DNA from: Marinospirillum sp.
Lineage (GTDB): Bacteria; Pseudomonadota; Gammaproteobacteria; Pseudomonadales; Halomonadaceae
NCBI GenBank assembly: GCA_007116865.1
Contig: SKHR01000140.1
Span: 1 to 35,106, forward strand
Length of the DNA: 35,106 bases
Direction: 5' to 3'
The notes below the pieces were generated by a model that had not been told where the DNA came from, made no database searches, and was given only the letters and a program-made list of their open reading frames with translations. This document shows positions 16,419-24,477 of this stretch, piece by piece. The translations under genes and the position numbers were made by a program. How positions within the stretch are numbered: the first letter of the stretch is position 1; the number at the start of each line of letters is the position of its first letter.

Positions 16419-17612
16419 GTGGCTAAAGAAAAATTTGAACGTAGTAAACCCCACGTAAACGTTGGCACCATTGGTCACGTTGACCATGGTAAAACCACTC
16501 TGACTGCTGCTCTGACTCGCGTTTGTGCTGAGGTTTGGGGTGGTTCGGCCGTTGCTTTTGATGGTATCGATAACGCGCCTGAAGAAAAAGAGCGTGGTAT
16601 CACCATCGCAACTTCACACGTAGAGTATGAGTCTCCTACTCGTCACTACGCGCACGTCGACTGTCCTGGTCACGCTGACTATGTTAAAAACATGATCACT
16701 GGTGCGGCACAGATGGATGGCGCGATCCTGGTTTGTTCTGCAGCGGATGGCCCGATGCCCCAGACTCGTGAGCACATTCTGCTTTCACGTCAGGTTGGCG
16801 TACCTTACATCGTTGTGTTCATGAACAAAGCCGACATGGTTGACGATGAAGAGTTGTTGGAGCTGGTTGAGATGGAGATCCGTGATCTGCTGTCTACCTA
16901 TGAGTTCCCTGGCGACGACACCCCAATCATCATCGGTTCTGCGTTGATGGCTTTGGAAGGTAAAGACGACAATGAAATGGGTACCACCGCTGTTAAGAAG
17001 CTGGTTGAAGCCCTGGACAGCTACATTCCTGAGCCTGAGCGTGCGATTGACAAGCCTTTCCTCATGCCAATCGAGGACGTGTTCTCTATCTCTGGTCGCG
17101 GTACGGTTGTGACGGGTCGTGTAGAGCGCGGTATCGTCAAGGCCGGTGAAGAAATCGAGATTGTTGGTATTAAAGACACCACCAAAACCACCTGTACGGG
17201 TGTTGAAATGTTCCGTAAGCTGCTTGATGAAGGTCGTGCAGGTGAGAACATTGGTGCACTGCTGCGTGGCACCAAGCGTGATGACGTTGAGCGTGGTCAG
17301 GTACTGGCTAAGCCAGGTTCGATCACTCCTCACACTGTCTTTGAAGCAGAAGTTTACGTTCTGTCTAAAGACGAAGGTGGTCGTCACACGCCTTTCTTCA
17401 AGGGCTACCGTCCTCAGTTCTACTTCCGTACCACTGACGTGACCGGAAGCTGTGAGCTGCCAGAAGGCGTCGAGATGGTCATGCCTGGCGACAACGTCAA
17501 GCTGGTTGTGACTTTGATCGCGCCAATCGCGATGGAAGATGGTTTGCGTTTCGCGATTCGTGAAGGTGGTCGTACCGTTGGTGCTGGCGTTGTTGCCAAA
17601 GTCATCGAGTAA
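16419..17612 (+). CDS. tuf: Elongation factor Tu
   Basis: The 397-residue GTPase delivers aminoacyl-tRNA to the ribosome. Motifs: GHVDHGKT (19-26), DCPGH (81-85) and NKAD (136-139). Domain II begins near 210 and domain III ends in GGRTVGAGVVAKVIE. The start is GTG, as in E. coli tuf genes, with GAAGAGG upstream at 16404-16410. It is 36 bases after fusA and is followed by a strong terminator. This is the only tuf in the window; the second locus usual after tRNA-Thr is absent. Confidence 0.99.
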   Translation: MAKEKFERSKPHVNVGTIGHVDHGKTTLTAALTRVCAEVWGGSAVAFDGIDNAPEEKERGITIATSHVEYESPTRHYAHVDCPGHADYVKNMITGAAQMDGAILVCSAADGPMPQTREHILLSRQVGVPYIVVFMNKADMVDDEELLELVEMEIRDLLSTYEFPGDDTPIIIGSALMALEGKDDNEMGTTAVKKLVEALDSYIPEPERAIDKPFLMPIEDVFSISGRGTVVTGRVERGIVKAGEEIEIVGIKDTTKTTCTGVEMFRKLLDEGRAGENIGALLRGTKRDDVERGQVLAKPGSITPHTVFEAEVYVLSKDEGGRHTPFFKGYRPQFYFRTTDVTGSCELPEGVEMVMPGDNVKLVVTLIAPIAMEDGLRFAIREGGRTVGAGVVAKVIE

Positions 17613-17633
17613 TTGATCCCTGAGCATTCGGTT

Positions 17634-17666
17634 AGAGGGCCTCTCGTTTGAGAGGCCCTCTTTCTT
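17634..17666 (+). terminator. Rho-independent terminator of the str operon
   Basis: AGAGGGCCTCTC (17634-17645) and GAGAGGCCCTCT (17650-17661) form a perfect 12-bp stem around GTTT. The last T of the stem and TTCTT after it make a T-rich tail. It ends the tuf transcript just before the S10 promoter. Confidence 0.93.
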
Positions 17667-17678
17667 GTAAATATTCGT

Positions 17679-17708
17679 TTGACAGGCGTTGTTTTGCAGC
17701 ACTATAAT
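17679..17708 (+). promoter_or_regulatory. Promoter of the S10 operon
   Basis: TTGACA (17679-17684), an 18-base spacer and TATAAT (17703-17708) are both perfect sigma70 elements. The start should fall near 17715, giving a leader of only about 55 bases before rpsJ. The -10 is flanked by an inverted repeat GCAGCA (17696-17701)/TGCTGC (17708-17713), and the discriminator GCTGCTCC is GC-rich. Confidence 0.9.
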
Positions 17709-17724
17709 GCTGCTCCTTTTTTGG

Positions 17725-17740
17725 TGCAGCCGTGGCTGCA
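17725..17740 (+). other. Palindrome in the short S10 leader
   Basis: TGCAGCC (17725-17731) and GGCTGCA (17734-17740) are exact inverse complements separated by GT, allowing a hairpin with at least six pairs and a tetraloop. It is the only clear structure between the predicted start site and rpsJ. Confidence 0.6.
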
Positions 17741-17770
17741 TCGTGTGTGTCCGTATCGGAGCATTGAATA

Positions 17771-18082
17771 ATGCAAGACCAAAAAATCCGTATTCGGCTG
17801 AAATCGTTTGATCATCGACTGATTGATCAGTCTGCGCTGGAGATTGTTGAGACAGCCAAGCGCACTGGTGCTCAGATCAAGGGTCCGATTCCTCTGCCGA
17901 CTCGTAAAGAAAAATTTACTGTGCTGATTTCTCCGCACGTAAATAAGGATGCTCGTGATCAGTACGAGATCCGCACTCATAAGCGAGTGCTGGATATCGT
18001 CGAGCCAACTGAAAAAACAGTTGATGCTCTGATGAAGCTCGAACTGGCTGCTGGTGTTGATGTGCAGATCAGCCTGGGTTGA
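17771..18082 (+). CDS. rpsJ: 30S ribosomal protein S10 / NusE
   Basis: The 103-residue product is a 30S head protein and also the NusE antitermination factor that pairs with NusB and NusG. It starts MQDQKIRIRLKSFDHRLID and contains the conserved loop GPIPLPTRKEKFTVL (38-52) and RDQYEIRTHKRVLDI. The length equals that of E. coli. It is first in the S10 operon, behind a promoter at 17679-17708. Confidence 0.99.
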   Translation: MQDQKIRIRLKSFDHRLIDQSALEIVETAKRTGAQIKGPIPLPTRKEKFTVLISPHVNKDARDQYEIRTHKRVLDIVEPTEKTVDALMKLELAAGVDVQISLG

Positions 18083-18200
18083 TCTGTCGCTCGTAATGCG
18101 TGGTTCGCGTCGTGAGGCGCCATACAATTGAGAGAGTGGAATGCCCTGGAAAAGGCAGCCATAGCGGGTGATAGCCCCGTACACTGATAGGAGACATGAA
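18083..18200 (+). other. rpsJ-rplC gap, no gene
   Basis: This 118-base spacer is the longest within the S10 unit. It contains the palindrome GGCGCC and TAGGAG (18188-18193) before rplC. An in-frame ATG at 18168 would add 11 residues to L3, but they are not conserved. No promoter or terminator is evident. Confidence 0.5.
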
Positions 18201-18842
18201 ATGGCTCTTGGTTTGATCGGTAAGAAAAGCGGTATGACCCGCATTTTCACCGAAGACGGCGTTTCTATACCCGTCACCGTGATTGAAGTCACGCCAAATC
18301 GCGTTACCCAGTTGCGCACCCCTGAGGTCGATGGATACTCAGCTGTGCAGTTGACTGTGGGCGAGCGTAAGGCCAAGCATTTGACTAAGGCGCAAGCTGG
18401 TCACTTTGCTAAAGCCAAGGTTGAGGCGGGACGTACTCTACGTGAGTTTAGAGTTGATGCAGGTGTTGAATTGCCTGAAGTTGGCTCTGAGCTGAGCGTT
18501 CAGATTTTCGAAGCTGGTCAGTTGATTGATGTGACCGGCACCTCTAAAGGTAAGGGCTTTCAGGGCCCAGTCAAGCGCTGGAACTTCAGTACGCAAGACG
18601 CTACCCACGGCAACTCACTTTCCCACCGTGCACCGGGTTCGATTGGTCAAAACCAAACACCGGGTCGCGTTTTCAAGGGCAAGAAGATGGCTGGCCAAAT
18701 GGGTAATGAGCGTATGACCGTTCAGTCCCTGGAAATTGTGCGTGTTGATGCAGAGCGTCATTTGCTTCTGGTTAAAGGTGCCGTCCCCGGCGCAACCGGA
18801 AGTGATGTGATCGTGCGTCCCGCAGTCAAGGCTCGCAGCTAA
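18201..18842 (+). CDS. rplC: 50S ribosomal protein L3
   Basis: The 213-residue product is an early assembly protein reaching the peptidyl transferase centre. The start at 18201 is chosen because MALGLIGKKSGMTRIFTEDG is the conserved N-terminus and AGGAGA (18189-18194) lies six bases upstream; an earlier in-frame ATG at 18168 has no such support. The extended loop contains GSIGQNQTPGRVFKGKKMAG; the glutamine in GQNQ is the one methylated by PrmB in E. coli. Confidence 0.97.
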   Translation: MALGLIGKKSGMTRIFTEDGVSIPVTVIEVTPNRVTQLRTPEVDGYSAVQLTVGERKAKHLTKAQAGHFAKAKVEAGRTLREFRVDAGVELPEVGSELSVQIFEAGQLIDVTGTSKGKGFQGPVKRWNFSTQDATHGNSLSHRAPGSIGQNQTPGRVFKGKKMAGQMGNERMTVQSLEIVRVDAERHLLLVKGAVPGATGSDVIVRPAVKARS

Positions 18843-18856
18843 GAGGAAAGCGATCT

Positions 18857-19462
18857 ATGAACCTGAATCTAGCCGGAGCACAGGGTACTGTTGAAGTATC
18901 TGATGCGACCTTTGGAAAAGAGTTTAACGAGTCACTTGTTCATCAGGTGGTCGTCGCTTACTTGGCGGGTGCTCGTCAAGGAACACGTGCGCAAAAGTCT
19001 CGTGCTGAAGTCAGTGGCGGTGGTAAGAAGCCTTGGCGTCAGAAGGGAACGGGTCGTGCGCGTTCTGGTACTGCGACCTCTCCAATCTGGCGTAAAGGTG
19101 GTGTCACCTTTGCTGCTAAGCCGCAAAACCACAGCCAGAAAGTGAACCGCAAAATGTATCGTGCAGCGATGCGCTCAATCCTCTCAGAACTGGCTCGCCA
19201 AGAGCGTCTGGTTGCTGTCGAGTCAATGAGTGTTGAGGCGCCGAAGACTCGTTTGTTGGTCAATAAGTTGGCGGAAATGCAGCTGGACAAGGTGTTGATT
19301 GTCACTGCTGAGATGGATGTCAATTTGTACTTGGCTGCCAGAAATCTACCGAATGTAGAAGTCATTGAGGCGCAGTCTGCTGATCCGGTCAGCCTGATTG
19401 CCTACGATAAAGTGCTGGTGACTGTGCCTGCGCTGCGTCAGTTCGAGGAGAGATTGGGATGA
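18857..19462 (+). CDS. rplD: 50S ribosomal protein L4
   Basis: The 201-residue product lines the nascent peptide exit tunnel. Its extended loop (about 42-95) holds the tunnel constriction sequence KPWRQKGTGRARSGT. In E. coli L4 also represses the S10 operon, but the leader here looks too short for that mechanism. It starts MNLNLAGAQGTVEVSDATFG. The stop overlaps the rplW start as ATGA, so the two are translationally coupled. Confidence 0.98.
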   Translation: MNLNLAGAQGTVEVSDATFGKEFNESLVHQVVVAYLAGARQGTRAQKSRAEVSGGGKKPWRQKGTGRARSGTATSPIWRKGGVTFAAKPQNHSQKVNRKMYRAAMRSILSELARQERLVAVESMSVEAPKTRLLVNKLAEMQLDKVLIVTAEMDVNLYLAARNLPNVEVIEAQSADPVSLIAYDKVLVTVPALRQFEERLG

Positions 19463-19755
19463 ACCAGGAGCGCGTATTTAAAGTGCTGCTCGGTCCACAT
19501 ATGACCGAGAAGGCCGCTGTGCTGGCAGATGCAAAAAGCCAGTATGTGTTTAAGGTGGCTTCTGATGCGACCAAGCCTGAAATTAAAAGGGCTGTAGAGC
19601 AACTGTTTGATGTGAAAGTCGACTCTGTCCGCGTGGTCAACACCAAGGGCAAAACACGACGCACACTGCACGGTCTCGGTCGTCGTAAAGGTTTCCGCAA
19701 GGCGTATGTCAGCCTGGCGGAAGGTCAAGCGATCGATTTCGCTGATGCGGAATAA
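19459..19755 (+). CDS. rplW: 50S ribosomal protein L23
   Basis: The 98-residue product sits at the exit tunnel mouth and docks trigger factor and SRP. It starts NQERVFKVLLGPHMTEKAAVL and contains KVDSVRVVNTKGKTRR (51-66), the tunnel-reaching loop. The ATG overlaps the rplD stop by four bases, with GAGGAGAG inside rplD as ribosome binding site. It precedes rplB by 16 bases. Confidence 0.98.
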   Translation: MNQERVFKVLLGPHMTEKAAVLADAKSQYVFKVASDATKPEIKRAVEQLFDVKVDSVRVVNTKGKTRRTLHGLGRRKGFRKAYVSLAEGQAIDFADAE

Positions 19756-19771
19756 GGCAAGGGGTTGAATC

Positions 19772-20596
19772 ATGGCAGTCATTAAAGCTAAGCCGACTTC
19801 ACCCGGTCGCCGCCACTTGGTTAAAGTGGTGAACAAGGATCTGCACAAGGGTGCGCCTTATGCGCCTTTGCTGGATACCAAGCGTAAAACGGGCGGCCGT
19901 AACAATAATGGACGTATCACAACGCGTCACATTGGTGGTGGTCACCGCAAGCACTACCGCATCGTCGATTTCAAACGGAATAAAGATGGTGTGCCAGGTG
20001 TGGTTGAGCGTCTGGAATATGATCCAAACCGTTCAGCTCATATCGCGCTGATCAAGTATATGGATGGTGAGCGTCGCTACATCATTGCACCTAAGGGTTT
20101 GCAAGCGGGCGCAAGCATCCAGTCTGGTATGGACTCACCGATCAAGGTCGGTAACTGCATGCCATTGCGTAACATTCCAGTGGGCTCCACGGTTCACTGT
20201 ATTGAAATGAAGCCTGGCAAGGGTGCGCAGTTGGCACGTTCTGCTGGTGCCTCAGCTCAGCTGGTCGCACGTGAAGGGGCTTACGCCACTCTGCGTTTGC
20301 GCTCCGGTGAGATGCGTAAGGTGCTGGTCGACTGCCGCGCTACGCTGGGCGAAGTTGGTAATAACGAACACAGCTTGCGCGTTTTGGGCAAGGCCGGTGC
20401 GAGTCGCTGGCGCGGTGTTCGCCCCTCTGTTCGTGGTATGGCGATGAACCCGGTTGACCACCCACATGGTGGTGGTGAAGGCCGTAATAAAGGTAAGCAG
20501 CCAACAACGCCTTGGGGTGTACCAACCAAGGGTTACAAAACTCGCAAAAACAAGCGCACGAATCATTTGATTGTTCGTCGCCGTAAAGCGAAATAA
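19772..20596 (+). CDS. rplB: 50S ribosomal protein L2
   Basis: The 274-residue product supports subunit joining and the peptidyl transferase centre. It starts AVIKAKPTSPGRRHLVKVV. The central RNA-binding domain contains GRNNNGRITTRHIGGGHRKH (42-61). The conserved MNPVDHPHGGGEG segment has H230, matching the histidine important for peptidyl transfer in E. coli. The basic C-terminus is KGYKTRKNKRTNHLIVRRR. The length equals that of E. coli plus one residue. Confidence 0.99.
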   Translation: MAVIKAKPTSPGRRHLVKVVNKDLHKGAPYAPLLDTKRKTGGRNNNGRITTRHIGGGHRKHYRIVDFKRNKDGVPGVVERLEYDPNRSAHIALIKYMDGERRYIIAPKGLQAGASIQSGMDSPIKVGNCMPLRNIPVGSTVHCIEMKPGKGAQLARSAGASAQLVAREGAYATLRLRSGEMRKVLVDCRATLGEVGNNEHSLRVLGKAGASRWRGVRPSVRGMAMNPVDHPHGGGEGRNKGKQPTTPWGVPTKGYKTRKNKRTNHLIVRRRKAK

Positions 20597-20615
20597 CGAA
20601 TAAGGGGATACCGCT

Positions 20616-20891
20616 GTGCCTCGTTCACTGAAGAAAGGTCCTTTCATTGACCTTCATCTGCTGAAAAAAGTGGAAGTTGCGGTCGAAGGCAACGACAAAA
20701 AGCCAATTAAAACCTGGTCGCGTCGTTCAATGATCATTCCAGATATGATCGGCCTGACCATTGCTGTCCACAATGGACGCCAGCATGTACCGGTTTACAT
20801 CACTGAAGAGATGGTCGGTCACAAGCTGGGTGAATTCGCTGCTACCCGCACTTATCGCGGCCATGCAGCTGACAAGAAAGCCAAGCGCTAA
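20616..20891 (+). CDS. rpsS: 30S ribosomal protein S19
   Basis: The 91-residue product is a 30S head protein near the A-site finger. It starts at GTG behind AAGGGG, reading PRSLKKGPFIDLHLLKKVE, and contains TWSRRSMIIPDMIGLTIAVH (33-52). It ends FAATRTYRGHAADKKAKR. No upstream ATG gives the conserved N-terminus, so GTG is the likely start. It lies 14 bases before rplV. Confidence 0.97.
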   Translation: MPRSLKKGPFIDLHLLKKVEVAVEGNDKKPIKTWSRRSMIIPDMIGLTIAVHNGRQHVPVYITEEMVGHKLGEFAATRTYRGHAADKKAKR

Positions 20892-20905
20892 TCCGGGAGG
20901 TCATG

Positions 20906-21238
20906 ATGGAAGTAGCCGCTAAATTGCGTGGTGCCCGCATGTCTGCACAGAAGGCGCGCTTGGTTGCTGATCAGGTGCGTGGCAAGAAGGTTGCGGATGC
21001 ATTGAATCTGCTGACCTTCAGCCCTAAAAAGGCTGCCAGTGTGGTCAAGAAGGTTCTCGAGTCTGCGATTGCGAATGCTGAGCATAATGAAGGTGCAGAT
21101 ATTGATGAGCTGCGTGTCTCTACCATCATGGTAGATGAAGGCATGACCATGAAGCGCATTAAACCGCGTGCAAAAGGTCGTGCAGATCGCATCTTCAAGC
21201 GCACTTGTCATATTACTGTCAAAGTTGCAGACCGGTAA
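20906..21238 (+). CDS. rplV: 50S ribosomal protein L22
   Basis: The 110-residue product lines the exit tunnel; its hairpin loop contains VDEGMTMKRIKPRAKGRADR (77-96), where macrolide resistance changes occur in other species. Two ATG codons are adjacent (20903 and 20906). The second is chosen because GGGAGG (20895-20900) is five bases from it but only two from the first, and because 110 residues matches E. coli. Confidence 0.95.
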   Translation: MEVAAKLRGARMSAQKARLVADQVRGKKVADALNLLTFSPKKAASVVKKVLESAIANAEHNEGADIDELRVSTIMVDEGMTMKRIKPRAKGRADRIFKRTCHITVKVADR

Positions 21239-21249
21239 GGAGTTACCCG

Positions 21250-21951
21250 ATGGGTCAGAAAGTCAATCCAACAGGCATTCGACTGGGTATCGTCAAGGAT
21301 CATACCTCTAACTGGTATGCCGAAGGCGCTGCTTATGCCGATAAGCTAAACAACGACTTGCAGGTGCGTAGCTTCTTAGAAGAGCGTCTCAAGCAAGCCG
21401 CTGTCAGCCGCATTCAGATTGAGCGTCCTGCCAACAATGCTCGCATTACCATTCACACTGCCCGCCCAGGCATCGTGATTGGTAAAAAAGGCGAAGATGT
21501 TGAGCGCTTGCGTCAAGATGTGTCTGACATGATGGGTGTGCCTGTGCACATCAATATTGAAGAAGTCCGCAAGCCTGAGCTTGATGCGGCTCTGGTCGCA
21601 CAGAGTGTGGCTGGTCAGTTAGAGCGTCGTGTGATGTTCCGTCGCGCGATGAAGCGAGCTGTCCAAAACGCCATGCGTCTGGGTGCCAAGGGCATCAAAA
21701 TTCAGGTCGGTGGTCGTCTGGGTGGTGCCGAAATCGCACGCACTGAGTGGTATCGTGAAGGCCGCGTGCCTCTGCACACTCTTCGTGCTGATATCGACTA
21801 TGCCACAGCTGAAGCCCACACTACTTACGGCGTCATTGGCGTGAAAGTGTGGATCTTTAAAGGCGAGATCCTGGGCGGGATCGAAGAGGTGCGTGCGAAT
21901 GCAGCGAAAGCTCAGCAGCCAAGCGCGCCTAAGAAGAAAGGTTCCAAGTAA
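21250..21951 (+). CDS. rpsC: 30S ribosomal protein S3
   Basis: The 233-residue product lines the mRNA entry channel and helps unwind mRNA. The start at 21250 is supported by the conserved MGQKVNPTGIRLGI and by TAAGGAG upstream; an earlier in-frame ATG at 21205 lies inside rplV. The type II KH domain has its GXXG loop as GKKG (78-81). The helicase-associated arginines lie in VAGQLERRVMFRRAMKRAVQ (about 124-143). The length is identical to E. coli. Confidence 0.98.
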   Translation: MGQKVNPTGIRLGIVKDHTSNWYAEGAAYADKLNNDLQVRSFLEERLKQAAVSRIQIERPANNARITIHTARPGIVIGKKGEDVERLRQDVSDMMGVPVHINIEEVRKPELDAALVAQSVAGQLERRVMFRRAMKRAVQNAMRLGAKGIKIQVGGRLGGAEIARTEWYREGRVPLHTLRADIDYATAEAHTTYGVIGVKVWIFKGEILGGIEEVRANAAKAQQPSAPKKKGSK

Positions 21952-21962
21952 GGGGATAGTCG

Positions 21963-22376
21963 ATGTTACAGCCCAAGCGTACAAAATTCCGCAAGATGCA
22001 TACAGGCCGCAACCGTGGTCTGGCAAATCGCGGTAATAAGGTGAGCTTTGGTGAATTCGGTCTGAAAGCCACCGGTCGTGGACGTCTCACTGCTCGTCAA
22101 ATCGAAGCAGCGCGCCGTACCATGACACGCCATATCAAGCGTGGTGGTAAAATCTGGATCCGAGTTTTTCCAGACAAGCCAGTTACTGAAAAGCCGTTGG
22201 AAGTTCGTATGGGTAAAGGTAAGGGTAACGTAGAGTACTGGGTAGCCCTGATCCAGCCCGGCAAGGTTCTGTACGAAGTAGAAGGTGTGTCAGAAGAACT
22301 GGCACGTCAAGCCTTCGCTTTGGCCGGTGCCAAGCTTCCTATCCCGACCACTTTTGTTAAACGGACGGTGATGTAA
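21963..22376 (+). CDS. rplP: 50S ribosomal protein L16
   Basis: The 137-residue product organises the A-site side of the 50S subunit and contacts tRNA. It starts MLQPKRTKFRKMHTGRNRG and contains IWIRVFPDKPVTEKPLEVRM (64-83). R82 corresponds to the arginine hydroxylated by YcfD in E. coli (R81). The last base of its TAA is the first base of the rpmC ATG, so translation is coupled. Confidence 0.98.
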   Translation: MLQPKRTKFRKMHTGRNRGLANRGNKVSFGEFGLKATGRGRLTARQIEAARRTMTRHIKRGGKIWIRVFPDKPVTEKPLEVRMGKGKGNVEYWVALIQPGKVLYEVEGVSEELARQAFALAGAKLPIPTTFVKRTVM

Positions 22377-22567
22377 TGAAAGCTCAAGAACTGCGTGGAA
22401 AGTCCGCTGACGAGCTTAAGGAGCAGCTGCTCAGTTTGCAGCGTGAGCAGTTCCAACTGCGCATGCGCAAGGTCACTGGTCAGTTGGGTCAGTCCCATCT
22501 GCTCAAGCAACTGCGTCGCGATATAGCACGCGTTAAAACCGTGCTGAACGATAAGGCAGGTAACTAA
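22376..22567 (+). CDS. rpmC: 50S ribosomal protein L29
   Basis: The 63-residue helical protein lies near the exit tunnel next to L23. The sequence MKAQELRGKSADELKEQLLS and the ending RDIARVKTVLNDKAGN are typical. It overlaps the rplP stop by one base, and rpsQ begins one base after its stop, so the three genes rplP, rpmC and rpsQ form a tightly coupled block. Confidence 0.97.
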   Translation: MKAQELRGKSADELKEQLLSLQREQFQLRMRKVTGQLGQSHLLKQLRRDIARVKTVLNDKAGN

Positions 22568-22568
22568 A

Positions 22569-22835
22569 ATGGCCGAAGTCGAAAAGAAAGCCAGAACTGT
22601 CACCGGCAAGGTGGTCAGCGATAAAATGGACAAAACTGTCACCGTCATGATTGAGCGCAGTGTGGCTCATCCTCTGTATGGTAAGTATGTTCGTCGCTCC
22701 ACCAAGCTACATGCACATGACGAGTCGAATGAGGCTCGCATGGGTGACACCGTAACCATTCAGGAAAGTCGTCCGCTGTCTAAGTCGAAATCCTGGAAAC
22801 TGGTTGAGATTGTTGAGCGGGCGAAGGAAGTCTGA
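22569..22835 (+). CDS. rpsQ: 30S ribosomal protein S17
   Basis: The 88-residue OB-fold protein is a primary 16S rRNA binder. It contains RTVTGKVVSDKMDKTVTVMI (9-28) and HPLYGKYVRRSTKLHAHDE, the conserved core. It is last in the S10 operon; a 40-base gap follows before rplN with no visible terminator or promoter, so the S10 and spc units are probably cotranscribed. Confidence 0.97.
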   Translation: MAEVEKKARTVTGKVVSDKMDKTVTVMIERSVAHPLYGKYVRRSTKLHAHDESNEARMGDTVTIQESRPLSKSKSWKLVEIVERAKEV

Positions 22836-22875
22836 GTAGCTCAGGCCCCTACCGCTTTAAGTTTGGAGATAACAA

Positions 22876-23244
22876 ATGATTCAGACGCAATCAATGCTGG
22901 ATGTTGCCGACAACAGCGGCGCGCGTCGCGTCATGTGTATTAAGGTGCTCGGTGGTTCCCATCGTCGCTATGCACGTGTTGGTGACATCATTAAGGTCAC
23001 CGTTAAAGATGCCATTCCGCGTGGCAAGGTGAAGAAAGGCCAGGTTCTCAAGGCTGTTGTGGTCCGCACCAAAGCACCGGTACGCCGTCCGGACGGTTCT
23101 GTTATTCGCTTTGATGGCAATGCTGCCGTCATTCTGGATAACAAGGATGCGCCGATGGGCACCCGTATTTTCGGACCGGTGACCCGTGAGCTGCGTGGCG
23201 ACAAGTTCATGAAGATCATTTCCTTGGCACCTGAAGTGCTGTAA
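22876..23244 (+). CDS. rplN: 50S ribosomal protein L14
   Basis: The 122-residue product lies at the subunit interface, forms bridges B5 and B8, and binds the silencing factor RsfS. It starts MIQTQSMLDVADNSGARRVM and contains GDIIKVTVKDAIPRGKVKKG (36-55) and DAPMGTRIFGPVTRELR. GGAGA sits ahead of the ATG. It opens the spc gene order. Confidence 0.98.
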   Translation: MIQTQSMLDVADNSGARRVMCIKVLGGSHRRYARVGDIIKVTVKDAIPRGKVKKGQVLKAVVVRTKAPVRRPDGSVIRFDGNAAVILDNKDAPMGTRIFGPVTRELRGDKFMKIISLAPEVL

Positions 23245-23260
23245 GGAGCGAGGCCCGGTT

Positions 23261-23578
23261 ATGCGTAAAATCAAACGTGACGATGAAGTTATCGTCATTG
23301 CAGGCAAAGACAAGGGTAAGCGTGGCACCGTCAAGCGTGTTCTAAAGGACGACCGTTTTGTGGTCTCCGGTGTGAACATGATCAAACGTCATACGCGCCC
23401 AAACCCCTATGCAAATCAGCCTGGCGGCATCATTGAGCGCGAAGCGCCCATTCATGCCTCCAACGTTGCCATCTTTAATAAAGAAACTGGCAAGGCTGAC
23501 AGAGTAGGTTTCAAGGTCCTGGAAGACGGTTCCAAGGTACGTATTTATAAGTCGACTCAAGCCGAGATCGACGCCTAA
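23261..23578 (+). CDS. rplX: 50S ribosomal protein L24
   Basis: The 105-residue assembly initiator binds the 5' region of 23S rRNA. A KOW motif, KIKRDDEVIVIAGKDKGKRG (3-22), is followed by GVNMIKRHTRPNPYANQPGG (41-60), the loop near the tunnel exit. AAGGAG precedes the ATG. Confidence 0.97.
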   Translation: MRKIKRDDEVIVIAGKDKGKRGTVKRVLKDDRFVVSGVNMIKRHTRPNPYANQPGGIIEREAPIHASNVAIFNKETGKADRVGFKVLEDGSKVRIYKSTQAEIDA

Positions 23579-23595
23579 TCAAGTCAGGTATCAGC

Positions 23596-24135
23596 ATGGC
23601 TAGATTGAAAAAGCTTTATCAAGATGAAGTAGCCGCCAAACTGAAAGAAGAGCTTGGCTTAAAGAATGTGATGGAAGTTCCACGCATCACCAAAATCACC
23701 CTGAACATGGGTGTGGGTGAAGCACTCAGCGATAAAAAGCTGATGGAGAACGCTGTTGCAGATCTGGAAAAACTGAGTGGTCAAAAAGCCGTCATCACCA
23801 AAGCACGCAAATCAATTGCTGGCTTTAAGGTGCGTGAAGGTTGGCCGATTGGCTGTAAGGTCACTTTGCGTAAAGAGCGGATGTGGGACTTCCTTGACCG
23901 TTTGGTCGATGTGGCGATTCCACGTATCCGTGACTTCCGTGGCCTGAGCCCCAAGTCTTTCGATGGACGCGGCAACTATAGTATGGGTGTGCGTGAGCAG
24001 ATCATCTTCCCTGAAATCGACTATGACAAGGTCGACAGGGTGCGTGGCCTGGATGTGACCATCACCACGACTGCCCGTAACAATGACGAAGGTCGTGCGC
24101 TTTTAACTGCGCTCGGCTTCCCGTTCAAGAAGTAA
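23596..24135 (+). CDS. rplE: 50S ribosomal protein L5
   Basis: The 179-residue product binds 5S rRNA and contacts S13 in bridge B1b. It starts ARLKKLYQDEVAAKLKEELG and contains KITLNMGVGEALSDKK and GRGNYSMGVREQIIFPEIDY (128-147). Length and order (rplX-rplE-rpsN) are as in E. coli. In E. coli, S8 represses the spc operon by binding near the start of rplE; I did not find a clear equivalent fold here. Confidence 0.98.
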   Translation: MARLKKLYQDEVAAKLKEELGLKNVMEVPRITKITLNMGVGEALSDKKLMENAVADLEKLSGQKAVITKARKSIAGFKVREGWPIGCKVTLRKERMWDFLDRLVDVAIPRIRDFRGLSPKSFDGRGNYSMGVREQIIFPEIDYDKVDRVRGLDVTITTTARNNDEGRALLTALGFPFKK

Positions 24136-24145
24136 GGGGAATAAC

Positions 24146-24451
24146 ATGGCGAAGGTTTCCATGGTTCAGCGTGAGCTCAAGCGTGCCAAACTGGTTGAGA
24201 AGTTCGCAGCCAAGCGTGCTGAGCTAAAGGCGATCATTGCGAACCCCGGCTCTTCGGAAGAAGAGCAGTGGGACGCACTGCAGAAGCTGCAAAAGCTGCC
24301 GCGTGATGCAAGTCCAGTCCGTCAGCGTAACCGCTGCCGCGCGACCGGTCGCCCGCACGGTTTTTACAACAAGTTCGGCCTGAGCCGCAACGCCCTGCGT
24401 AAAGCAGCAATGCGTGGCGATGTTCCTGGCCTGCGCAAGTCCAGCTGGTAA
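24146..24451 (+). CDS. rpsN: 30S ribosomal protein S14 (zinc-independent form)
   Basis: The 101-residue product belongs to the long form that lacks the zinc-binding CXXC pairs of the short form. It starts AKVSMVQRELKRAKLVEKFA and ends in NRCRATGRPHGFYNKFGLSR (61-80) and GLRKSSW. AAGGGG precedes the ATG. It stands in contrast to the zinc-binding L36 encoded further downstream. Confidence 0.98.
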   Translation: MAKVSMVQRELKRAKLVEKFAAKRAELKAIIANPGSSEEEQWDALQKLQKLPRDASPVRQRNRCRATGRPHGFYNKFGLSRNALRKAAMRGDVPGLRKSSW

Positions 24452-24477
24452 GCATTGGATCCAGGAGTGCAAAGCGA

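Noticed and set aside
18168..18200. Upstream ATG start for L3
   Set aside because: The 11 added residues (MIAPYTDRRHE) are not conserved, and the Shine-Dalgarno AGGAGA lies between this ATG and the conserved MALGLIGKK start.
21205..21249. Upstream ATG start for S3
   Set aside because: It lies inside rplV and adds unconserved residues; MGQKVNP at 21250 is the universal start.
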